From positions 8,334,196 to 8,398,195 of the forward strand of contig NW_024609839.1 of NCBI RefSeq assembly GCF_016920785.2: a DNA stretch of 64,000 bases, in the 5' to 3' direction. The notes under the pieces are model-generated. The model ran no database searches. It was not told the DNA's origin and saw only the letters and a program-made list of their open reading frames with translations. Positions 1-9,068 of this stretch are shown here, in pieces; positions within the stretch are counted from its first letter, which is position 1, and each line of letters starts with the position of its first letter. The position numbers and the translations under genes were made by a program. This DNA comes from Ixodes scapularis. Lineage: Eukaryota; Arthropoda; Arachnida; Ixodida; Ixodidae.

Positions 1-1715
1 ATGCCAAGCGAACAAAATTCAATATTATTTTGCCACCTCTGACATGATGTAATATTTTATACAATACACTGTGCTGTACACGATCAAAGGCCTTCTCTAG
101 GTTGATCTGAATCATGGCGACTTGATCTAGTTCCTCGTAATAATGCCTCTAATATACTTCACCTTATGTGAACATTTGTCAGAATTGAACAACCTTTGAT
201 GGCACAAGTCTGATGCTCACGCACAATCTTACAAATAACATTCTGCAACCGCCCGGCTAAAACTTTTATTAGGACCTCGTAATCAACATTGTTCATCGTC
301 GACTTTGGGTATGAAAACAGTGTGTGTGTTTAAGAAAGACGGTGGTATCGTATTTGTGTCACATGCCTCAATCATTACGGCATGAAGATGGCCTGAAATT
401 ACGTCTTTGTACTTCTCATAAAAAGCCGCCGTCAGACCGTCGGCCTAGGAGACTTTTTTGACGAAAGGTAATCGATTGCACGCGCCATTTTTTCCACACT
501 TATCGGAGCTTCAGCCATTCCTTTATCTCATCACTTCGACGGGGCATCGCCGCCAGATAATCTTTAAGCTGCGAGTCACTGCCGAGCTCCCGTCGCCGAA
601 ACAGACTGCTATAATATTTGGTGAAAGACTTATCAATAACTGCAGGGCGACTACTCGACAGGCCAGTCTATTCTGTCACTGTAATGTTTTTTTTTTTTTT
701 TTTTTGCATATTTGGCTTTTGCGCTTAGTGCCCGTGTGGTTGGCTGTTCACCCAGAGTGTTTCTCCGCCTGGGCTCTTACGAGTGCTCCTTTGTAATTTT
801 CTGTTTCAAATTCAGCTATTTTTTGTTTCACATAACTCAGCAGAAGTGTACATTGTCCGGGCAGTTCACATTCTAGTTTAGAAATGCGATGAAGATCATC
901 TAGCAGCAGCTTTACTTCTGCTTTCTTTTAATACGCGAGCGTACTAGCACGTTCTACAACAGTTAGCTTAACCTCCCGTTTAAAACATTCCCACTACGTA
1001 TAAGGCTCCCTCTACCATCGCGCATCCTAACTTATAATGCATTTATAGACTCATGAAACCCGTCATCCTTAAGCAGGCGGTTATTAAGTTTCCACAATCC
1101 CCATCGAAAGCCGGTGTTTTTCTGTTTTCCCCCGACAAAGAAAAAAACCAACGCATGGTCGGAGAAATAAACGGGTGACACATTGTAGTCATCGAAACCA
1201 GTTAAAAATTTCAATCGACACGTACGTTCTGTCGAGACGGGTATGACTTGTGCCTTAAAATGCGTGTACCGCAACGCCAGGTCATTACTTTGGTGATTTG
1301 CAGCATCATATAATGTGAATTCGGTAATCATTTCATTTAAAATACCCATGCTAATATCATGTTGCCGTGTTTTACAAGAGCGATTTCTTACGTCACAAGC
1401 GCAATTGAAATCTCCCTGCATAATGGTTTCCCATTGGCAATCTAGATAACCATATATCCTTTAAAAAATGTTTTCCTAGAATTTACATCGTTTGGCGCGC
1501 ACAAATTTATTATTCGGTATTCAACATTGCTCAAGCTGCAATCACAAATAACAAATCTGCCCTCGCTATCAACAGTGAGGGAGAGGTCGCGCGCGTTTAA
1601 AGACTTATTTAAAAACAACATACATCCTCCGGACAGTCCGTTGGCACTAGAGACGCAAACCTTGAAGTAATGTAAAAAAAAAATGAAAACCTTTCACAGC
1701 TCCCTGTAACGCCAA

Positions 1716-1970
1716 ATTCGAGCGTAGCTCTTGAGTAGGAGGAGGGAAGGGTACTGAGGGGAACGGTACTAGGGGTCACGTGACCTGGGGGTCACGTGGT
1801 CTCGGGGGGGGGGGGGGGTCACGTGGTCTCGGGGGCAATGGGGTCACGTGACCCCGGGGGGAAGCGGCTTGCGCGGTGCATTATGGGACATTTCCCATAA
1901 TGCACCGCGCGGTTACGCCGACGGCGACGCCGCTCAAGCCGGAAACGGGAGCCTAAGAGCTGCACTCTAA
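1716..1970. repeat. GC-rich palindromic MITE inserted in LINE A ORF2
   Basis: The two ends are imperfect inverted copies (left end GAGCGTAGCTCTTGAG, right end read inward GAGTGCAGCTCTTAGG). The element interrupts the LINE endonuclease frame. It contains repeats of GGTCACGTG, a G-run at 1806-1817 and an 18-bp-arm hairpin at 1871-1910. The same ends and the same hairpin core recur at 19966-21586, so this is a dispersed family. Exact boundaries are uncertain by a few bases. I could not settle the target duplication or the superfamily. Confidence 0.6.
1871..1910. repeat. Perfect 18-bp-arm hairpin, 4-nt loop
   Basis: Arms GCGCGGTGCATTATGGGA and TCCCATAATGCACCGCGC are separated by CATT. Related but imperfect hairpins occur at 21374-21409 and 21423-21454. 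Confidence 0.9.
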
Positions 1971-2149
1971 TGGAGCCAGCAGGAAAGCGGTTGCCTCATT
2001 GCTTTCAATCTTAGTCTCCTGAGTCGCGAGGACGTCTATGCCATTATCAATTAGCAGCCTTCTAACCTGGTACTGTTTGCGACGCTAGGCAAACCCGGGA
2101 ACATTTAACGTCACTACTTTCAAATTGTCGATAAGGCTACCCTACTGAA

Positions 2150-2320
2150 AAAAATTATATGAATCTATATACGAACTGATATGAAATATCCAACAACTGA
2201 TATGCGACATATGAAACTGATATGAAATATCCAAAAACTGATATGCGATATAAGAACTCATATGAAATACCCAACAACTGATATGCGACATGTGAGAAAT
2301 GATATGCAACAAATGCCAAC
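2150..2320. repeat. Degenerate direct repeats of CTGATATG(A/C) units
   Basis: Blocks such as CAACTGATATGCGACAT and AACTGATATGAAATA recur several times in the subterminal region of the TA-flanked element. They also occur once near its right end (about 2820-2870). Open frames across them are repeat artefacts. Confidence 0.7.
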
Positions 2321-2388
2321 TAATATAAATGTATCCAATAAACATATCAAAAATAAATGCATATAATATTTTTTTCAGTATATGACGT

Positions 2389-2817
2389 GCCGCGTGGGAA
2401 AGCAAACACGTGGCTTGGAACCGCCGTGGAGCGGCTTGATTTACTGACTTTCAAATAATTACGGCATGAACGTTTACTTTTTTTAAGAAATTCATCTGCT
2501 GAGCCGTTCAAAATACTCTCAGAGGTACGACACTACTGAAAAAACGCCAACACGCTGAAAATATTATTTATTGCTTAGGTGGTCACCGGAAAACTGTACT
2601 TACAAAACGACCTGTATAAAAGGCGGAAACGCAGAGCTCCGAAGTAGTTATTGGGTGTGCTGTTGTATTCATGTTTGTTGTGCCGTGTATGTGTAGGCAC
2701 TCAACGTATATGTTCAGCTGATGCAAGTGGTATACGTAATACATTGTGACGTGACTAAATAAAAATATTCTTGTAGCACATGAATTGTGTGGTACCTAGC
2801 GCCACCTAGCCTAGTGT
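2389..2817 (+). repeat. LTR-like dispersed block, copy 1 (TATA box and polyadenylation signal)
   Basis: This block shares long runs with the reverse complement of 40256-40720. Examples are GGGAAAGCAAAC, CAAATAATTACGGCATGA, TATTGCTTAG and GGTACCTAGCGCCACCTAGC. It carries a TATA-like GTATAAAAGG near 2616 and AATAAAAATATT near 2757, in promoter-then-polyA order. This suggests a solo LTR or an LTR-like unit. I see no clear TG...CA ends, so the LTR reading is an inference. Confidence 0.5.
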
Positions 2818-2990
2818 AACCGATATGCGGCATATGAAGCTGATATGAAGTAAGAAGTTCTGATATGACGGTGTCCAATAAACATATAAGAAATAAATTC
2901 ATATATTTTTTTTTCTGTAGGGTAGACCTCCCCGCGTGTCAGTGACTTGCTGGGAGTCGTATCCTCATCAGGAGCTGGCCCAGAGACGCT

Positions 2991-4461
2991 TCAACCGGCC
3001 TGTTTGTCCGGTTCCCTGGGTTCGGGCGCCGGTTTTGGAGAGCGTCGAAGCGGCCTCCTTTTAGGCGGTGCCGCCTTCACCGGTGCCTCAACCAGGGTCG
3101 GTCTGCCGTCAACTTGCTTAGAGTCAGAGTCTTCAGGATGCGGGCGTTTCGTAGCCAGCCCGCTGACGTCGACCATGTGAGCCTCGTTAACCGGTAAAAC
3201 CGCAGTGTTTAACTGAGGCCCTTCATTCTTCAACGTCGGTGGTTCATTTTCTTTCGCCTTCTCGTTTTTATTGGTCGGCGCCTCTTCCCGGTTTTCCGTG
3301 GATGCGTCGACCGATGTAGCAGCGACCACCTTCAGCGGGTGCTCAGACGCGGCCCGGTCGACCTCCGTGCCTGTGCTTCACGGTGACTCGGTGGCGGGGG
3401 CCGTCCCTTCCAGTGCTTCCTGCGTGTCCCTTTCACCCGTGACATGCTCGGCGTTGGCGTCTTGTACACCCAAACTTGTGGCCCTTGCGTAGGTCTTGAT
3501 GCATTGATCCGCGTTATGGCCGAACCGGCGGCAAGTTGCGCACTTCGGCACACGGCAGTCCCGGTGGATGTGCCCGGTCCACTGACAGCGCTGGCAAAGC
3601 GGAGGTCTGCCCGGCGCCACGACAAGAGCTGGTCCTCCGGCTACACGCAGCTGGTGGGGCAGGTCTTCCAACCCTACCCCTGGCTTGAGCCGGATTAGAG
3701 CCGTGCGTATCACCGACCCGCAGCCCATGACTCCTTCAACCCGCCACTTCTCAGTTCCTACGCCAATCACTCAGAAGTTCCTGTTCGCCGGGTCCAGGAC
3801 GACGCATCGCCGTTCCTTGTCGACGAAATCGCCCGCAGCGATGATTTTCCACTTACCCTCGGGCAGGGCCGTACCCAGAAAAAAATTTCGGGGGGGGGGG
3901 GGGGGGGTTTCGGGGACAACGGCGGCCATTTTGAAAGTGTCTATTGTCTTATTTTCGCCTATGAATCATGTGCATCGGTGGCATATAATGGAGAGTTACA
4001 GCAAACCAGAGAACCGGTCCCGGTTTGGTACCCGGTAGCCGACTGGCGCCACTGCGCGTGCGCAGAGGTGGAGATTAAAATCGGCTGGCTGCCAGTGCAC
4101 CGACCAGAGCCCTACCCAGAAAAAAATTTTTGGGGGGGGGGGGGGGGTCAGAACCCCCTATCCCCCCCCTGGTTACGGCCCTGCCCTCGGGTGACCTGAA
4201 AGTCACAGCCCAGACGTGGTTCATCTGGTATGCCCCTAAGGTAAGAACCTCGGGGAGCAGTGCGAGACGACTCAGGGTGTCGCGGGAGTCCTCCACACGG
4301 TACAAGCGTCCCCGGACATTGGCGTGAAGAAACACGGTGTTGAGCACCGTAGGTCCAGTTGGCACAGGCGACAAAATTATCTGATACTCCGAGGACGCAG
4401 AGTCATTCCTGTCACCACGGCCCGACTGGGTCGCTATCGCTGCTCCGGCGGAGCCTGCCAT
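2991..4461 (-). pseudogene. LINE A ORF1 (zinc-knuckle nucleic-acid-binding protein), broken
   Basis: The start is the ATG at 4461. The N-terminal part (residues 1 to about 100) runs to 4192 and is cut by the MITE at 3864-4183. It resumes at 3855 and meets an in-frame stop about 27 codons on (near 3773). The next stretch contains two CCHC knuckles, C-x2-C-x4-H-x4-C twice (CQRCQWTGHIHRDC and CATCRRFGHNADQC), between about 3510 and 3600. After another stop near 3378, a Lys/Glu/Pro-rich tail continues to about 2991. ORF1 of such LINEs packages the RNA. LINE B carries a homologous ORF1, which supports the call. Confidence 0.7.
3864..4183. mobile_element. hAT-like MITE with 8-bp target-site duplication
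   Basis: The ends are CAGGGCCGTACC and, read inward from the right, CAGGGCCGTAACC. CCCTCGGG is duplicated exactly at 3856-3863 and 4184-4191. An 8-bp duplication and a CAGGG start are hallmarks of the hAT superfamily. The 320-bp element has no transposase. It contains G-runs near both ends and an internal second copy of the terminal CCCAGAAAAAAATTT motif at about 4115, which hints at an internal duplication or nested end. Removing it rejoins LINE A ORF1 in frame. Confidence 0.85.
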
Positions 4462-4672
4462 CCCACGTCCGCATTCGGAGAAAGCCAGAAGTGGAATCAG
4501 GCCACGGCCGCGCTGCCTACTTGGCCAGCTGCGCGCGCGGCATTATTCCCCCCCCCCCCCCCTTTAAAGAAGGGCATGGCCCCGATACAACACAAAACAA
4601 AACAAAGCAGATAAGAAGAACGGCATACTAAATCGTCATTTGGAACACATAAGGTCCACAGTCTTATCGAGC

Positions 4673-5869
4673 CTAGTACGGCTTCAAGCGCACGAAGTGG
4701 ACGACATCAGGTCGCGGTGCGCCGCGTGATGAAGTCCGTGTTCCGTCGGGCATCAACTCGTAGTTTAGATCCCCGAGTTGGCGAAGCATTTTGTAAGGTT
4801 TAAAGTAGCGCTTCAGGAGTTTCTCGCTTAGACCGCCTCGTCGTATCGGGGTTCAAACCCACACACGGTCTCCGGGCTTGAAGTGAACGTCGATCACTTC
4901 AATAGACGTCTTTCTTCGTTACCGCGTTCAGCTGTCAATAGTCCACGCAGAACGTAAGCGTTCCATTCTCCTTAACAAGCACGACTGGAAAGGCCCACGG
5001 ACTGCTTGAAGGCTGGAATATGCCGTCGTTCAACATTTTTTGGCACTTGCTCTTGAAGCACTTGCTCTGTACGGCGATCGGCGCACAGGGAGCGCGTCGT
5101 CCTCGGTAACGATGCGAGGCTTCGCAACGGCGGTTTGGCGCACTTTCGACGACGTCGCGAAGCAGTCGCTGTATTCGGCGAGGAGGTCAATCAGCTGCCG
5201 TCGTTTCCGTCCTGGAAGCTTGGGGTCAATGTCGAGCTGCGCTCGCGGCGTAATGTCTTGCTGAGGCGGGGATGATTCTTCAGAAATCGCGGCGATTTCG
5301 GCGGAGTTCCGAAGTCCCTCAACGTGGCTGACAGTGGCACCTTTCGTGAGGTGTTGCGTTTCTTGTTGGAAGTTCGTCACGAGTATTACGGTGCCCCATC
5401 CTGAAGTTCAGCCATTCCTCTTGCGACGCCAATTCCTCTCCTTAGGAGCAATTGAAGGTTGCCTTCCAGGACAACTTCGCCGCAGGTAGCTGTATTCGTG
5501 ACGACGGGTACGACAACACTCGATCGCGGCGGCAGGTTCACGTGGTCGACTGCAACTCGGACGGCAGCTGACGCTGTTTGAGATTTCTATGAAGGCGGAA
5601 CAGGCGTCCGCAGCGTCAATCTGTTCTAATTCAGGTCGATGACGGCGCCGTATTCACACAGAAATTCCATGCCGAGAATGACACCTCTGGAACAGTTTTG
5701 TAGAATGACAAATTTCACAGGGCGCGTTTCGCCGTGAATTTCGATGCGAGCGGTGCACCTTACGACAAGCGTGATAAGGTCACCTTCGGCGGTTCGAATT
5801 TGTGGCCCTCCCCAGGGTGTCGTAACTTTTCGCACGCGGCGAGAGAGTCTCCCACTCAAGACTGAGTAG
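4673..5869 (-). pseudogene. pol: Gypsy-1 protease tail, RT start and integrase C-terminus (pol remnant)
   Basis: From 5869 down, the frame gives SVLSGRLSRRVRKV, then VKFVILQNCSRGVILGM and F.CEYGAVIDL, the back half of a retropepsin. At 5380-5030 there is the pre-RT linker (GRKRRQLIDLLAEYSDCF, then PVRRSPYR). After a frame change the RT begins (SSSPWAFPVVLVKENGTL, then FCVDY followed by a stop). The sequence then jumps to an integrase tail (FKPGDRVWV, SEKLLKRYFKPYKMLRQL, VVHFVRLKPY) and ends at the TAG at 4673. Most of RT, all of RNase H and the integrase core are missing. It is dead. Confidence 0.75.
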
Positions 5870-6401
5870 TGTTCGAGGCGGGGTTTAAGCCGCACGTCCG
5901 GAAGCTTCCTGGCTCGAGACGACGTCCATTCCCCGAAGTGAAGAACCCAGGGGTTCAGTGGAGGTGGGAGACTTGGTAACGTAACGAACGATTTAATTAC
6001 ATGGTTGCGATACAGTCGTCAAATCCGAGAGAACAACGGAGCAGCCTCGCGCTCCGCCTTATATAGGGTCCGTTTTTTTCCCTCTCTCCCCGCCAGGGCA
6101 GCCAGTGCGATGCAGCAACCCGCCGTCCAATGCGACGTAGCCAAAGTTCTCCGCAGTTAGGCCATGCCTCTCTCCCTTTCCCGAGCGCACCAACCACCAC
6201 GCACACACACACGTCCCGCTAACGTCACGGGCGCGTTGAGACTTGTTGCCGCAGGCCCCGTCACGCAGGCGACGGTCCCGGACTCGTCTTGACTCGTTTC
6301 GCGCAGGCCCCGACAAGCGGGCGACGGTCCCGGACTCGTCTTGACTCGTTTCCGCAGCGTTGAAACTCGGAAGAAGGTCGCCGAAGGTTCCATTCTTAAC
6401 A
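5870..6401 (-). repeat. 3' LTR of the Gmr1-like element
   Basis: Starts TGTTCGAGG and ends TTCTTAACA on the plus strand. In the minus orientation TATATAAGG (plus 6057-6065) is a plausible TATA box and ATTAAA (plus 5992-5997) a plausible polyadenylation signal. It contains a tandem duplication of about 60 bp around GGTCCCGGACTCGTCTTGAC (about 6265 and 6325). Confidence 0.9.
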
Positions 6402-6418
6402 GCCCCTCCGGGGCCAGG
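6402..6418 (-). other. Polypurine-tract-like site of the Gmr1-like element
   Basis: Directly upstream of the 3' LTR in the minus orientation the sequence reads CCCCGGAGGGGC. This is a short purine-rich run at the expected place for second-strand priming. It is only moderately purine-pure. Confidence 0.5.
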
Positions 6419-6859
6419 GAAAGCTCGAATGGCCGGTGGTACTATCGCTGGCCTGAAGAGGTGGGCTTGGAGTAGGCCTTGAGAAGATGCTGCAAGCACT
6501 AAGCAAACTCCCAAACCTCTCACAACGGAGGCATCAGCGGAAACGTCCCCCACAACACCACGCCACACCGCAGTCAAACGCTCGGAATCCGCCAGAGACC
6601 CGCCAGACTGGATTACGGATTACCAAAATTTGCCAAAACAATGCAATTTAAAATCTTAGGACAATTTCGGGTATCGAGACCCGCTGTCGCCAAAGCAAAA
6701 CTCATTTTTCCAAAGAGGTCACTATGAACAAAATACAAAAAGACAAAACTTCGCAATTTGTGAGGTCATTTTGGGGTTTTAACGAAGTGTCTCCACTTAG
6801 ATCCTCATTCCCGTGGATGACGAAAACCTCTGAGATCATCCCTACTCTTTTTGGTGATA
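6419..6859 (-). other. 3' untranslated segment of the Gmr1-like element
   Basis: About 440 bp lie between the stop of the long frame and the polypurine tract. No further coding motif was seen. Confidence 0.6.
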
Positions 6860-8857
6860 TCAGAAAAATCTGCTCAACCCATCGGCATTGCTGTTAAATT
6901 TGCCTTTCCTCTTTCTTACGCTGAAGTCATAGTGATCGATTTTCACGTGATTTCTAGACGTGAAAATGCGGTCCTTATAGCGCCGATAAAACAATCCGCC
7001 TTTTTCATGCCCTGTCACATTGGTCCTAGCAATCTCCTGAGCTGTACCGCGAAACCCTGACACACTAGGGTCGCTCTTCTGCTCAACTGTCAAAGACGCT
7101 CTGTCTACTCGTAACAGAGGACCAAAGTTACGTGACGCCGGAGCTACGAGAGATCCTTTAATGATCCCGTCTTCCTCCGCCTTTTTCGCCGGCGCGTTGG
7201 GACGGCGTACGCTTTCTGGTGCTACGAGGTCGGGCTGTTCTACAACCCGGACCCCCTCATCCCGTTTCTCTGCCTCCAACTCTGGGAGTGCTTGCTCCCC
7301 GTCAGCTGCCTTTCGCTCTGGATCACTCGTTAACAAAGGGGCGAGCTGACGCGATTTGGACCTCGTACATGACTGAACTAGTCCTCCTCCCAGTTGTTGA
7401 CCCCTTTCGCGCAGCAGGAAATCTGACCGGTTAGAAAACAAATAGGGATACTCCAACGGGACTGTCTGCGAGACAGCCGCCTCTGTCACTAGCTCTCCGA
7501 ACGGGCCAGTTATCCTTACTCTCGCCATAGGCAGACAGACACTGTGCTTCTCGAGCAGCTGCTTGATCCAAACTACCTTTCCAGTAAAGTCGGATGTCGT
7601 TACATACGACGGATGAACAACGTCCATCGTCGCTGCACTGTCCCGAAGCACCCTGCACGGCTTTCCGTTTACCTGGAGCTCGTGAAGATAGGGACGAAGA
7701 AGCTCCAGGTCCCTGTCACTACCGCTCACGTACGAGAACACAACCCGCGGTTTGTTACACCTGGCCGCTGTGTGTCCCGGCTCCTGACAGTTGTAGCACA
7801 GGAACGGCTTCCTTGCCTCGAACTGCCCTTTTTGGCTTTTCCGTGCCTCGTCTCCGTTCGAGGGATCTCCGCTCGAGGGATCTCCGCTCTTTTCTGGGAC
7901 CTTTTGTCCTGTTTCTGGCTTCTCGGGCCTTTTTTCTCGCGAGCCGTTTCCCTGTTGGGAGGGCTTGCGCTGATCGCTCCGGCCGGGTTCGCTTTCCTTT
8001 CCGCTCAGATTTCTACGCGTCGCGTACTCTTCGGCTAGCTCAGCGGCCCTTTCGACAGAGTCGACTCCCACCCTATCCTGCACCCAGAGCTTGACTGACT
8101 GCGGAATGCTACGAAAGAACTGTTCGAGGCACACACACTCGACTACCTTGTCTCGGCTTTCGTACACTTCCTCGCTCTTCAACCATTCTATCAAGTTGGT
8201 TTTAAGCCCGTACGCGAATTCCGAGTAGCCCTCGCTGCTCTTTTTGGATGCGTTTCTAAACCTTTGACGGAATGCCTCGGCAGAAAGGCGATACCGCTTC
8301 AAAAGGCTCGACTTCACCTTGTCGTAGTCGTCCGCGTCTCTAGTACTAAGGCGCGCGACAACCTCTGCAGCCTCACAGGGCAACAAAGTCAAAAGCCGCT
8401 GCGGCCACGTTTCTGGGGCGAAGCTCAACTTCTCACATGTCCTCTCAAAGTTAACTAAGAATAGGCCCACGTCTTCCCCAACTTTAAACGGCTGCAGGAG
8501 CTTCTTCATTTGATACGACTCGGCCTCACTTGCTCGTACCGGAGCCCCAACTCTACTGTTCTGCGAGTTTAATCGCTGTTGTTCAATTTCGAGCTCTAGC
8601 CTTTTTAGCGCTCGTTCCTCTGCCGCTGCAGCCTGCGCTCGTTCCTCTCTCGCTGCAGCCTGCGCTCGTTTCTCTCTCGCCGCAGCTTCACTTTTAGCGT
8701 TCTGAAGTAATTCCCACGCAATTTTAATATCCTCTGCTTCCGCGCTCTCTGAAATTGCTTTACTGATCTCAGATTTCTTCATCTTTTGGTCCACCTCCAC
8801 ACCCAATTCTTCACATAAACAGAGTAAATCTGTTCTCAGTAACCTCATTAGATCCAT
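6860..8857 (-). CDS. gag: Gag-protease polyprotein of the Gmr1-like element, fused to pol scraps
   Basis: 665 codons from the ATG at 8857, uninterrupted. Residues 50-100 are an Ala/Glu/Arg-rich coiled coil. Residues about 125-290 form a capsid-like helical region containing CLEQFFRSIPQSVKLWVQDR, which resembles the vertebrate SCAN domain; SCAN is known to descend from Gmr1-like gag. A CCHC knuckle lies at 354-367 (CYNCQEPGHTAARC). The protease-like segment around 400-470 has RDSAAT at 405-410 in the active-site position. Residues 621-630 (GLFYRRYKDR) match the lead-in to an integrase zinc finger. Residues 643-663 (DFSVRKRKGKFNSNADGLSR) match the end of RNase H. The integrase core and RT between them are deleted. 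It could still make virus-like-particle protein. Confidence 0.8.
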   Translation of the reverse strand: MDLMRLLRTDLLCLCEELGVEVDQKMKKSEISKAISESAEAEDIKIAWELLQNAKSEAAAREKRAQAAAREERAQAAAAEERALKRLELEIEQQRLNSQNSRVGAPVRASEAESYQMKKLLQPFKVGEDVGLFLVNFERTCEKLSFAPETWPQRLLTLLPCEAAEVVARLSTRDADDYDKVKSSLLKRYRLSAEAFRQRFRNASKKSSEGYSEFAYGLKTNLIEWLKSEEVYESRDKVVECVCLEQFFRSIPQSVKLWVQDRVGVDSVERAAELAEEYATRRNLSGKESEPGRSDQRKPSQQGNGSREKRPEKPETGQKVPEKSGDPSSGDPSNGDEARKSQKGQFEARKPFLCYNCQEPGHTAARCNKPRVVFSYVSGSDRDLELLRPYLHELQVNGKPCRVLRDSAATMDVVHPSYVTTSDFTGKVVWIKQLLEKHSVCLPMARVRITGPFGELVTEAAVSQTVPLEYPYLFSNRSDFLLRERGQQLGGGLVQSCTRSKSRQLAPLLTSDPERKAADGEQALPELEAEKRDEGVRVVEQPDLVAPESVRRPNAPAKKAEEDGIIKGSLVAPASRNFGPLLRVDRASLTVEQKSDPSVSGFRGTAQEIARTNVTGHEKGGLFYRRYKDRIFTSRNHVKIDHYDFSVRKRKGKFNSNADGLSRFF

Positions 8858-9043
8858 GATCGCTGCTTTTTAGCTTTGGCTTTGTTCTAAAACTTGTCGC
8901 GAGGTTGTACAAAAACCTAGCGCACGAGTCAAACACTAAGGATTCCCAGCAGTTCAAAATTAATTACCCATAATCTGAAGCCTGGCGAATCTCAAAGCAA
9001 AGTCCAAACGCTCACCCACAGATGTAGCACGATGTCGCATGGT

Positions 9044-9062
9044 CCGATCCCAACTGCTGCCA
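9044..9062 (-). other. Primer-binding-site candidate of the Gmr1-like element
   Basis: Six bases inside the 5' LTR, the minus strand reads TGGCAGCAGTTGGGATCGG. The TGG start and tRNA 3'-end-like sequence fit a primer-binding site. The cognate tRNA was not determined. Confidence 0.55.
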
Positions 9063-9068
9063 ACCAGT

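Larger units (their letters stand above)
1..2137 (-). pseudogene. LINE A ORF2 remnant: endonuclease plus start of reverse transcriptase
   Basis: Translated on the minus strand, the segment just below 2137 gives the endonuclease start (KVVTLNV.GF, then IDVLATQETKIE), with one stop early in the frame. After the 1716-1970 insertion the endonuclease resumes. It shows GDFN near 1415 and SDHALV near 1180, which are family-diagnostic catalytic motifs. From about 120 to 1 the frame gives INLEKAFDRV, the RT motif A region, and then leaves the window. ORF2 of this family normally nicks target DNA and copies the element's RNA onto it. Several frameshifts and stops make this copy non-coding. The rest of the RT lies outside the window. 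Confidence 0.75.
2140..2922. mobile_element. TA-flanked terminal-inverted-repeat element, composite, inserted in LINE A
   Basis: Ends CCCTACTGAAAAAAA (left) and CCCTACAGAAAAAAA (right, read inward) are flanked by TA at 2138-2139 and 2923-2924, as expected of Tc1/mariner-type insertion. The LINE endonuclease start resumes directly at the left edge, so the block is an insertion. The left 245 bp looks like a complete MITE by itself: a second right-type end (ATGTTTATTGG, then A-rich sequence, then CAGTA) lies at about 2330-2382. The middle (about 2389-2817) is unrelated sequence shared with 40256-40720. No transposase is present. Confidence 0.65.
1..4545 (-). mobile_element. LINE A: decayed L1/Tx1-like non-LTR retrotransposon, interrupted by three DNA elements
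   Basis: Read on the minus strand, this is a two-ORF LINE. ORF1, with two CCHC knuckles, lies at 4461-2991. ORF2, with an apurinic-type endonuclease followed by reverse transcriptase, runs from 2137 off the left edge. Stops and frame breaks show that it is dead. Three insertions split it: a hAT-like MITE (3864-4183), a TA-flanked element (2140-2922) and a palindromic MITE (about 1716-1970). The same family recurs as LINE B at 29.6-35.8 kb. The clade name rests on the domain order and on recognised motif spacing, not on a phylogeny. Confidence 0.75.

Noticed and set aside
2142..2405. 87-codon frame rich in HISS/YISW
   Set aside because: It translates the CTGATATG direct repeats of a MITE.
7544..8094. 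Two overlapping plus-strand frames of about 165 codons
   Set aside because: They mirror the intact Gmr1-like gag frame and show no domain of their own.
6860..8857. A domesticated SCAN-domain host gene
   Set aside because: It lies between near-identical LTRs with a target duplication, primer site and polypurine tract, so it is part of a transposon.
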